Source of the DNA: an uncultured Prevotella sp.
Lineage (GTDB): Bacteria > Bacteroidota > Bacteroidia > Bacteroidales > Bacteroidaceae
Assembly (NCBI GenBank): GCA_900322175.1
Contig: ONYZ01000032.1
Coordinates: 1-48,363 of the forward strand
Direction: 5' to 3'
Length of the DNA: 48,363 nucleotides
Under the pieces are notes generated by a model. It saw nothing but the letters and a program-made list of their open reading frames with translations, did no database searches and was not told the origin of the DNA. Positions 42,536 through 48,363 of the stretch are shown here, in pieces (positions within the stretch are counted from its first letter, which is position 1; each line of letters opens with the position of its first letter). The position numbers were made by a program, and so were the translations under genes.

Positions 42536-42565
42536 GGTTACATGGTTACAGCTGTAACCGTAACC
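42536..42565. repeat. Second GGTTAC palindrome, two bases shorter
   Basis: It repeats the first palindrome, including the 16-bp core GGTTACAGCTGTAACC (42544-42559), but lacks the AT spacer in its right arm, so the last two half-sites abut. Core centres are 122 bp apart. Confidence 0.88.
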
Positions 42566-42600
42566 ACGTTTGAGCCTCGCGCCTAATAATTAACTTATGC

Positions 42601-42732
42601 AAGTGCAATCCCTAACCCTAGCAGGTACAAAACCTAGGGTAAATAGGTACAATACCCCTGCTGCAATATCATTTGCCTATACCCAAACGACTGTGCGCCT
42701 ATACGCAAACAGCTGTTCGACTATACCCGATT
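42601..42732. repeat. 22-bp-period repeats, iteron-like
   Basis: Six windows share a 22-bp register. The first three start AAGTGCAATCCC (42601), AGGTACAAAACC (42623) and AGGTACAATACC (42645). The next three carry CCTATACCCAAAC (from 42676), CCTATACGCAAAC (from 42698) and ACTATACCCGATT (from 42720). A 22-bp period is two helical turns, as in plasmid iterons. They end about 31 bp before the 3' end of the HU-like gene. Confidence 0.7.
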
Positions 42733-42763
42733 TCAATCGCACTCCAGCATCATAGTCATCTAT

Positions 42764-43384
42764 TTATATCTCTGTATAGATGTGTTCCTTGCCACGTGGC
42801 GTCATCAGCAGTTTAGGATTGTCGCCCTTGGTCCACTCCTGCAGCTGTTTGCGTGCAGAGTAGAGCGTAAGTCCTGTGATTCGGGCAAACATGCCAGCAG
42901 TGATAAAGCCGCTATGCTGCAAACAGTCGCGCATCATCTGTTCCAACTTCTGCTTATCGGCCAGAATCTCCTGGGTGTCAGGATTATGATAGCGGCGAAA
43001 TCCGTCGAGCCACTTCATTATCTCATGCTCCCACATCTTACCAGGATTATACTCCACTCCCTCAAGTCTTACGTCGCGATCCTTCACCTGGTCGGCATCA
43101 GTCACCTGCTTGGCCAGCGACAGCTTTGGAGCAAACGACCCTATTGGCGTATCGATACGATACCCCTCGGCCAGGAATCTGCCCGCAGCCCGCACAAAGG
43201 CATCCATCGCCCTACTCAGTTCGCCATATCGCAGGTAGTTCATCCGCTCGCAATACTCCTCGAGCTGCTTCATATTCAACTTCATCCCGCTCTTTGGCCG
43301 AACATATACAATATTACGTCCATCCTCACCCTTCACCGGAGTAGGATGAACCTCATACCACATTCCACTATTCTTTCTAGGCAT
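42764..43384 (-). CDS. HU-like DNA-binding protein with extra C-terminal domain
   Basis: The first 125 residues resemble the HU/IHF-like (HU-HIG) proteins of Bacteroidota (MNYLRYGELSRAMDAFVRAA, then YRIDTPIGSFAPKL). A C-terminal part (about 150-206; SGFITAGMFARITGLTLYSA, then LMTPRGKEHIYTEI) looks like a winged-helix domain. I start it at the ATG at 43384 because the longer frame reads hydrophobic residues from the promoter region. The -33/-7 promoter is at 43413-43444. It is first in the module with the 487-aa protein and the primase-like protein. It may bend or bind the repeats that lie just downstream of its stop. Confidence 0.78.
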   Translation of the reverse strand: MPRKNSGMWYEVHPTPVKGEDGRNIVYVRPKSGMKLNMKQLEEYCERMNYLRYGELSRAMDAFVRAAGRFLAEGYRIDTPIGSFAPKLSLAKQVTDADQVKDRDVRLEGVEYNPGKMWEHEIMKWLDGFRRYHNPDTQEILADKQKLEQMMRDCLQHSGFITAGMFARITGLTLYSARKQLQEWTKGDNPKLLMTPRGKEHIYTEI

Positions 43385-43412
43385 ACACTTTAGTTCCTTA
43401 CGTAATTGCCTG

Positions 43413-43444
43413 CAAAGATACAAAAAAATCTGCAAATCAACAAA
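43413..43444 (-). promoter_or_regulatory. Promoter of the HU-like gene
   Basis: On the minus strand TTTG (43441-43444), a 20-nt spacer and TATCTTTG (43413-43420) match both Bacteroidota elements, 28 nt before the start codon. Confidence 0.78.
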
Positions 43445-44039
43445 ACATACATCCCAAAAGTTCAAAAAAACTTGTAAAAGCAAAGCGATTTTGGAAGATT
43501 AACGCAATTCGGTCTGAAATAAAGGCAATACGGGGATTTAGAGCCCCTTGATAAGGGGCGGCTATAATGCAGGGATATACAAATTGGGGAGGATTGGTGA
43601 AGGAGTTAGGTTGCCAAATCGTAACCTCTATTAGCCATCTCCTTCATCTTTGTGACGAAACTGTTGAAGCTCGTCAGCAGTTCTTCGAGCGAAGCGACAA
43701 GCCGATTACCTCGTAGGTACTGCGCTCAATTCAAGGAAACAAAAACCTAATGCCTGCCGAGCTTGCTCATCAGAAAGCAGACAAGCATTTTAGTGTGGCA
43801 CTCCACAGAAAAGTGCGTATTAGGCTTCACCCTTTTATGGAACATAATTGCGGTATCAGATTGCAGAAATGGTGAGATAATAAAGTGTCTGACATTTCAT
43901 ATGTACAAATCGCCAGCCCCTTTGTCTGGGACTAGCGATTTACTGTAACAATCCTTTCGAAGACGAAGACTTATGACTCAAACAACTCAATCAAACGAAA
44001 CCAACTCTGTGCCACACTCATTGCAGAGCAAGGGCGGAT
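43445..44039. other. 595-bp region without a recognised gene
   Basis: It contains a GCCCCTT-gat-AAGGGGC hairpin (43543-43559), a 39-codon open stretch without start codon on the minus strand (43606-43725, reading ASLEELLTSFNSFVTKMKEM in the middle), several short inverted repeats and an orphan hairpin (43907-43941). It looks like decayed mobile or gene sequence, but no family is recognised. Confidence 0.45.
43907..43941. repeat. Orphan 35-nt hairpin element
   Basis: AAATCGC pairs with GCGATTT, and inside it AG with CT and CCC with GGG, separated by two symmetric C-A mismatches, around TTTGTCT. There is no T run, so it is not an obvious terminator. Confidence 0.5.
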
Positions 44040-44198
44040 TTAGTTTTCTGTTGCGAGTTTCTTGTCGTAACATGATTTTATGTCAAGTACATTTTCATAA
44101 ACGCAGCCGCAGTTAGGGCACTTGAATTGTGGATTCTTAGGCGTGAGGTGAACGCTTTTGTTGCTTACCTTGTAGCCATTTGATGAAATAACGATCAT
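44040..44198 (-). CDS. 52-aa small protein with a zinc-ribbon-like CPNCGC motif
   Basis: The frame starts MIVISSNGYKVSNKSV and has FKCPNCGCVYE in the middle, with one more Cys near the end (KSCYDK). The CxxC-G-C knuckle suggests a small metal-binding protein, though a full second ligand pair is not evident. It is short and could be chance, but the knuckle, the ATG and the clean stop favour a gene. Its stop lies about 100 nt from the orphan hairpin and its start 18 nt from the end of the LRR remnant on the same strand. Function is unknown. Confidence 0.5.
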   Translation of the reverse strand: MIVISSNGYKVSNKSVHLTPKNPQFKCPNCGCVYENVLDIKSCYDKKLATEN

Positions 44199-44215
44199 AT
44201 TCTATATTTATATTG

Positions 44216-44611
44216 TTAATGTATCAATACCTTCTTTCCGCCTATGATGTTAATACCTTTCTGTAGCTCTGTTAATCTTCTGCCATTGAGGTCATAAGGT
44301 GCGTTGGGGTTTTCTTTATCCGAGGTAACGCTTGTAATACCTGTTGGATCAAACTCGACTATATATTTAAAATCCTTCCATCCGGCAGTTGATTTATACT
44401 TGTCAATTGTACCTGTTGGTACATATAACGTAACGCCCTTATTTTGTGATGGGAGAAGTTCATAAACGGCAAAAGGATTTTCAATCATTGAATAAATAGA
44501 TTTAAGACACTTACATTCATCGAATACCCAGCTTCCAATGCTCGTGACACTACTGCCAATGGTGACGGAGGTAAGACCAGTGCAAGCATGGTATCTATAA
44601 CTGATTGTATA
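44216..44611 (-). pseudogene. C-terminal remnant of a BspA-like leucine-rich surface protein
   Basis: The open frame reads CTGLTSVTIGSSVTSIGSWV, a textbook LRR_5 (BspA/TpLRR) repeat, then LYVPTGTIDKYKSTAGWKDF, and ends with a tail, YDLNGRRLTELQKGINIIGG-KKVLIH. No start codon precedes the repeat: a TGA lies at 44612-44614, so the N-terminal signal and most repeats are missing. An ATG at 44488 could begin a 90-aa product, but this lacks a signal peptide. It is most likely a decayed surface protein gene. The tail matches that of the beta-helix protein at 45072-46895. Confidence 0.7.
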
Positions 44612-44902
44612 TCAACACTTTTAATGTTAAACGGTAGAAAAGTGAAACCATAGATTCTATGAACAACAAAAAAGTTAAAGATTTAACACTTTTAACTTTA
44701 TGAAAGCACAAAATGGATGAGAAAGTGTAGATTTTGGGGGGCGTTATTATTGCTTATGCGGATAGTTTTTAGATGACGAGCCATTAATGCAACGGACTGT
44801 CGAGGCTTTCTTTAGGGATATACTGGATTTGATGTAAAATTTCGGGGACGAAGCATACGAAAGTGCTCCGTCCCCGAATGATATTGGGTGCAGGAATGTT
44901 TA
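44612..44902. other. 291-bp gap without a recognised gene
   Basis: Apart from the terminator at 44836-44880, I see AT-rich sequence with no convincing frame. It may contain further decayed sequence of the BspA-like gene. Confidence 0.35.
44836..44880 (-). terminator. Terminator of the 47902-44903 minus-strand genes
   Basis: Read on the minus strand, TTCGGGGACGGAGCA pairs with TGCTTCGTCCCCGAA (one mismatch) around an 8-nt loop and runs into ATTTTACAT. It lies 23 nt beyond the stop of the 49-aa peptide gene. Confidence 0.75.
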
Positions 44903-45052
44903 TTACTCCAGGTCGTACCAGGTGTCCTCGGTTTCCTCGCTGCTCTTGGCGTGGCCTTGCAGTGTGTCAGGGCCGCTGCCGGCGAGGATGTGTGTCTGGT
45001 GCTGAAGTTTCACTACCTTTGTCGTAGGTTTCTGATATGCTTTCTTAATCAT
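44903..45052 (-). CDS. 49-aa peptide of the Y-x2-P-T ... LAGS type
   Basis: The frame reads MIKKAYQKPTTKVVKLQHQT, then HILAGSGPDTLQGHAKS and an acidic tail ending DTWYDLE. Short peptides of this layout (basic start, Tyr/Pro-Thr, VV-x-L, a LAGS-type motif, variable tail) are common in Prevotella and Bacteroides near surface or protease genes; I recall the pattern but cannot name a family. The conserved N-terminal half with a variable tail resembles a leader-core peptide arrangement, though no maturation enzyme is adjacent. It follows the beta-helix gene by 19 nt and is ended by a strong terminator. Both genes open with the same ATGATTAAGAAA. Confidence 0.6.
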   Translation of the reverse strand: MIKKAYQKPTTKVVKLQHQTHILAGSGPDTLQGHAKSSEETEDTWYDLE

Positions 45053-45071
45053 AATTGTTTCCTCCTTTTGT

Positions 45072-46895
45072 TTATTTGATTACTACTTTTTTACCGTTGT
45101 TCACATAGATGCCCTTTGTGTTGGGCTTGGCGTTGAGTCGCTTGCCGTCGAGGGTGTACCATGCCTCGCTGTCGAAGCTCACCTCGCCGGTGCGGGTGTA
45201 CAGGGTGCCGATGGCGGTGACTTCACCGTTGGCGCTGATGAGGCGCACGCCGATGGTCTCGGGCAGGGTGTCGTCACTGGTCGTGGCAGCGGCGCGGGTC
45301 AGGGAGCGGGCATTGATAAACTGGCTGTCAGAGCCTTTGTACTCCAGGTAGGCGCGCATGGGCTTGATGCGGACGTAACTGCCCACCTTGACGAACTGGC
45401 CCTGTGTGATGCCGTCGTTGGCATCCTGTGCCGAGAAGCCGTAGGTGGGTTTTGCAGGGGCTGAAGTCCACTCGATGGTGCTGTATGTGCCCTTGAATGT
45501 CCAGTCACCGCTGCCGCTGGTGGTCTCGCCAGCCGTGATGCTTGCAGGTATGGCGTATGTGCCGCTGAAGTCAGCGTTGCCCGTTGGCATGAACAGGTAA
45601 GGGGTGTTAGCCACCAGAGGAGAAACCACTTCGGTCATGTCGGCGGTATAGTTGCCACCATCCTCATTGATGCCCGTGAAGGAATAGAACTTCTCTTCGC
45701 CCTGCGGAGTGTATGCGAAGGGCAGGCACACGGTCGAGGGCTTGTCGGCGGTGAACGAACGGGTGTAGTTCAACCAGACCTCCTTTCCAGCGTGGGTATT
45801 TAGGGCTGTGATAGCCTCACCGTCGGTCAGCGTCACCTCGTCGTAGTACTCCACTTCCAGCTCCACGTCGTAGGCGGGCATCGATGCCAAAGTCCATTTG
45901 TCTGTTTGGTCTGCATTATATGTGAATGAGATGTTGCTCAGGTCAGAGTAGTCAAGCGTTGCGGTTCCGGTGGCATTAGTGGTAATATCACCATTATTAG
46001 ACGCAATGGTCGCCCCTGTGCAGCCGGCAATTGTATAGTTTGTGGGTTTAGAATATACACCAATGTCGCTGGTCCCGGTAGCCGTGCCATACTTGTTCCC
46101 GGAGAAAGAGCAGTTTATCAGGCGTACCTCGCTTCCTCTATTGATACCAATCGCACCGCCCCAGTATGCGCTGCTCTTGGTCGTATAATTATCGGTGAAC
46201 GTACAGCCGCTCATGTAGAGACTGCTATTGTAGTTATTGATGGCTCCGCCTATTTCACCGGAATAGTTGCCGCTGAATGTCGTGTTGATGGCATACAGTT
46301 TACCATTACTTTTGTTCTCTATCGCACCGCCACCGTTGCTGTTGTTTACGTGGCAGTTGCTTATCGTACATCCGTCAAGCACTATTGTACCGGAATTATT
46401 GATGGCAGGGCCGCCACCACTGACAAACCCTGTGAGGGTGAGATCCTTAAAGGCAACGGTTGCAGAGGACCCAACCTTGAAAGCCCTGATTTCTGAAGTG
46501 GTACTGAGCTTCTTTCCGTTGCCGTCGATGGTCAATGCCCCATTGCTGGTAATTTCAATCTCTGCAGTGCAAACAATGTCGTTCATGAGTTTGACATTCT
46601 TTCCGGCGCTCAGTTCGGTTTGCAAATCACCAAAGGTTGTAACCTCTGTAAAAGAAGGAGCCACCGCCTTCTTCACAGCCTTGACGCTCTTCACATGCTT
46701 CGTGCCGCTGTAGGTGGCTTTCACCTCCGTACCTGCGGCCACGCCGGTGGTCGTTGCCTCAGCGGGCGCGATAGTCCAACTGGTGGCATCCTCGGTGCCT
46801 TCCTTCACAGAGACTTTGTAGGTAGTCTGTGCCACTGCGCCCGTGACTACTGCTGCGAGCAGCACGAGCATTGAAATAAATCTTTTCTTAATCAT
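45072..46895 (-). CDS. Secreted beta-helix surface protein with a C-terminal sorting-like tail
   Basis: A signal peptide (MIKKRFISMLVLLAAVVTGA) precedes a Thr/Ala-rich stretch and a right-handed beta-helix region (about 90-300) with repeats such as LYMSGCTFTDNYTTKSSAYW and VRLINCSFSGNKYG, typical of POMP/pectate-lyase-like passengers. A long beta-sandwich part follows (TVCLPFAYTPQGEEKFYSFT). The protein ends WYTLDGKRLNAKPNTKGIYV and NNGKKVVIK, which resembles a type IX-like or other Prevotella surface-sorting tail. No catalytic residues are evident. It lies 32 nt after the DUF6261-like gene and 19 nt before the small peptide gene. Adhesin or surface-layer role is inference. Confidence 0.75.
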   Translation of the reverse strand: MIKKRFISMLVLLAAVVTGAVAQTTYKVSVKEGTEDATSWTIAPAEATTTGVAAGTEVKATYSGTKHVKSVKAVKKAVAPSFTEVTTFGDLQTELSAGKNVKLMNDIVCTAEIEITSNGALTIDGNGKKLSTTSEIRAFKVGSSATVAFKDLTLTGFVSGGGPAINNSGTIVLDGCTISNCHVNNSNGGGAIENKSNGKLYAINTTFSGNYSGEIGGAINNYNSSLYMSGCTFTDNYTTKSSAYWGGAIGINRGSEVRLINCSFSGNKYGTATGTSDIGVYSKPTNYTIAGCTGATIASNNGDITTNATGTATLDYSDLSNISFTYNADQTDKWTLASMPAYDVELEVEYYDEVTLTDGEAITALNTHAGKEVWLNYTRSFTADKPSTVCLPFAYTPQGEEKFYSFTGINEDGGNYTADMTEVVSPLVANTPYLFMPTGNADFSGTYAIPASITAGETTSGSGDWTFKGTYSTIEWTSAPAKPTYGFSAQDANDGITQGQFVKVGSYVRIKPMRAYLEYKGSDSQFINARSLTRAAATTSDDTLPETIGVRLISANGEVTAIGTLYTRTGEVSFDSEAWYTLDGKRLNAKPNTKGIYVNNGKKVVIK

Positions 46896-46927
46896 AATTG
46901 AAAAAATTAATTTGTTAATAAAAAGGG

Positions 46928-47902
46928 TTAATTATCCTTGTCCACGTCCACGTCGTCGGTGGGCTTCACCGGCACGCCCTTGAGGGCGAGGCAGAGGCCG
47001 CCGGCCTTCAGGGCCTTCTTGTCGGTGGAGAGGATGCGTGTGGGCTGGTCGGGGTCGATGGCCAGGAGGGCCTTGCCGTCCTCGATGAGTCGCGCCCAGG
47101 TCCAGTCGCGGGCGGTCTGGTAGAGGTGGTTGCCCACGACGTCGCTCTTGACGGAGACGCGCTTGTTGGCGCGGCGGTTGTCGTCGTAGCGCTGTCGCCA
47201 CTCGGTCTGGTCGGCGGTCAGTGCGTTGATGAGCACGGCGAAGCGCTGTGGGTCGTCGTCGAGGATGGCGAGGGCGTTGAGCACGCGGTCGCACGACTTC
47301 ATGGCGCGGTCGGCCATGCGGCGGTCGTCGGCCAGCACGATGGTCTTCTGCTGCTGTCGCTCGGCGGCGCGCTCGTCCATGAGTCGGATGACCTCGTTGT
47401 TCTGCTGCTCCAGGTCGGCCACAATCTGCGTCAGCCCCAGCTCGGCGAGGGCTGCCCCCTGTGCGGCGTGGGCGTGGACGTACTCCAGCCACTGCTGCAC
47501 CTGGGTCGATTCGTCGCGCAGGGCGGCCTTGGCGGTGGGCTTGTAGATGTCCCAGCCGGTCTTCAGCGTCTGTGCGGCCTGCTGCTTCTGGGGCATGAGG
47601 GTCATCTTGAGCATGGCCTCGATCATGGTGCTGACCTGGGCGATGAGGGCGTCGCGCTGGCGGTCGGCCTGGTCGATGAGTTCGGTCTGCGGCGCGGCGG
47701 TGGCCTCCTTGTAGTCGGCGAGCAGCTTCTGCACCTGCGTCTTGGCGTCGGTGAGATAGGGCTGCAGCTTCTGCGGCGCGGGATTGTCGGGGTCGAACTC
47801 CTGGTCGTAGCGTCGCATCCAGCCGGTGGCGTAGCCCACGTAGATTTCGTTGGGCCATGCCTGTGCGTCGATGCTCGGCACTAATGTTACGGGAATTTCC
47901 AT
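46928..47902 (-). CDS. Coiled, GC-rich protein, tentatively DUF6261-like
   Basis: The 324-aa protein is mostly charged helix (QADRQRDALIAQVSTMIEAM, ERAAERQQQKTIVLADDRRM) with no signal peptide, membrane helix or enzyme motif. The layout recalls DUF6261 proteins of Bacteroidota, whose function is unknown, so the assignment is tentative. The gene is visibly richer in G and C than the genes before 45000, and long false frames are open in it for that reason, so the reading chosen rests on its normal residue composition and MEIPVTLVP start. It precedes the beta-helix gene by 32 nt. The 42-bp tandem array lies 50 nt upstream of its start. Confidence 0.65.
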   Translation of the reverse strand: MEIPVTLVPSIDAQAWPNEIYVGYATGWMRRYDQEFDPDNPAPQKLQPYLTDAKTQVQKLLADYKEATAAPQTELIDQADRQRDALIAQVSTMIEAMLKMTLMPQKQQAAQTLKTGWDIYKPTAKAALRDESTQVQQWLEYVHAHAAQGAALAELGLTQIVADLEQQNNEVIRLMDERAAERQQQKTIVLADDRRMADRAMKSCDRVLNALAILDDDPQRFAVLINALTADQTEWRQRYDDNRRANKRVSVKSDVVGNHLYQTARDWTWARLIEDGKALLAIDPDQPTRILSTDKKALKAGGLCLALKGVPVKPTDDVDVDKDN

Positions 47903-47952
47903 AAGCGTTAATTTTTTTATTTGTTAAACAATTGGGTTAGAATATCGTTCTC

Positions 47953-48260
47953 TGTGGGGTACATCGCGGGGCTTTCCCATGTGCAGGGAGCGCGATGTGG
48001 GGCACATCGAGGGCTTTCCCACGTGCATGGCCTGCGATGTGGGGCACATCGAGGGCTTTCCCAGGTGCAGGGAGCGCGATGTGGGGTACATCGAGGGCTT
48101 TCCCACGTGCAGGGAGCGCGATGTGGGGCACATCGAGGGCATTCCCACGTGCAGGGAGCGCGATGTGGGGCACATCGAGGGCATTCCCACGTGCAGGGAG
48201 CGCGATGTGGGGCGCATCGAGGGCATTCCCATACGCAGGGAGCGCGATGTGGGGCACATG
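47953..48260. repeat. Tandem array of seven 42-bp units plus a partial eighth
   Basis: Units begin TGTGGGG at 47953, 47996, 48038, 48080, 48122, 48164, 48206 and 48248, so the period is 42 bp (43 in the first). Each has the inverted repeat CGATGTG-GGG-CACATCG across the unit border and a TCCC-ACGTGCA-GGGA hairpin. Because 42 is a multiple of three and no stops occur, the array is open in several frames on both strands, giving 14-residue peptide repeats. I see no signal peptide or start typical of a gene, so I treat it as a structured noncoding repeat, but a repeat protein cannot be excluded. Confidence 0.88.
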
Positions 48261-48276
48261 GACGCACAGATACGCG

Positions 48277-48321
48277 ACAAGGCACGCAGCAGCCCCGCTG
48301 TGGGACTTCTGCGTGCCTTGT
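48277..48321. repeat. 13-bp perfect inverted repeat beyond the tandem array
   Basis: ACAAGGCACGCAG (48277-48289) and CTGCGTGCCTTGT (48309-48321) form perfect arms around a 19-nt loop. There is no T run. It could end the array, a transcript from outside the window, or an element. Confidence 0.7.
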
Positions 48322-48363
48322 GGACACATTTCGCCTCGGCGCCCTTTTCCGCGCCTGTAGCCG

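Noticed and set aside
42414-42732. CRISPR array
   Set aside because: The repeats are 22-bp-period units without unique spacers of constant length, and no cas genes are present.
43606-43725. 39-codon minus-strand stretch reading ASLEELLTSFNSFVTKMKEM
   Set aside because: It looks protein-like but has no start codon and no recognised family; too short to call even as a pseudogene.
46932-47858. Arg/Pro-rich 308-codon frame on the minus strand and a 252-codon plus-strand frame (47126-47884)
   Set aside because: Both are shadows of the GC-rich coiled-protein gene; their composition (Arg-Arg-His runs, or Val/Leu/Gly runs) is that of off-frame GC-rich DNA.
47917-48360. Four repeat-peptide frames across the 42-bp array
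   Set aside because: All are open because the unit is 42 bp and stop-free. No frame has a signal peptide or credible start, so I report the array as DNA repeat and leave coding as an open alternative.

Overview
The window reads as chromosome of a Bacteroidota bacterium, most likely Prevotella/Segatella or a close relative. The evidence is a SusC/SusD polysaccharide-utilisation locus, repeated promoters of the Bacteroidota type (TTTG, about 20 nt, TAnnTTTG), lipoproteins with NigD-like and TIG-domain surface folds, and surface proteins ending in the Prevotella-style tail GKKV(V/L)I. I made the assignments by reading motifs; no database search was run.

Layout. 1-320: tRNA-Pro(CGG) on the minus strand with its promoter and a strong terminator. 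363-4681 (minus): murF followed by two lipoprotein-like genes. 4821-8693 (plus): folP-cdaA (dihydropteroate synthase, c-di-AMP cyclase), then pta-ackA (acetate/ATP pathway). 8706-13924: a small exported protein, a kdgK-like sugar kinase on the plus strand, and a minus-strand run efp, glycosyltransferase, radC, sufT-like, lpxH. 14045-14146 holds only the C-terminal half of rpmH (ribosomal protein L34). 14253-18784 (plus): PASTA protein, rluD-type pseudouridine synthase, ddl, an acyltransferase and a NigD-like lipoprotein, closely packed.

18781-38660 is a glycan-degradation region: a divergent GH31 alpha-xylosidase-like enzyme, then susC, susD, two surface glycan-binding lipoproteins, an internal terminator, a GH26 beta-mannanase and a GH5 with an Ig-like domain. 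A convergent threonine aldolase-GH9 pair and a two-domain esterase (alpha/beta hydrolase plus SGNH) follow. The enzyme set fits an acetylated beta-mannan/glucomannan and/or xyloglucan target. No PUL regulator is visible.

38735-43384 is a mobile-island-like replication module on the minus strand: an HU-like DNA-binding protein with an extra C-terminal domain, an unrecognised 487-aa protein with one membrane segment, and a BT4734-type/DUF3987 primase-helicase-like protein. The 370-bp gap between the first two genes carries a 32-bp perfect palindrome, a near-copy of it, and two sets of three repeats sharing a 22-bp register. This resembles an iteron origin or operator and is the strongest candidate for an undescribed system here.

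43445-48363 looks like accessory, decaying or fast-evolving DNA. It has an orphan hairpin, a 52-aa zinc-ribbon-like protein, the tail of a BspA-like leucine-rich protein, a 49-aa peptide gene, a beta-helix surface protein, a GC-rich coiled protein (DUF6261-like) and a 42-bp tandem array of seven units that is open in several frames and forms hairpins.

A recurrent theme is short dispersed repeats at gene junctions, some of which have entered coding sequences (murF, the threonine aldolase, GH9, the NigD signal peptide).
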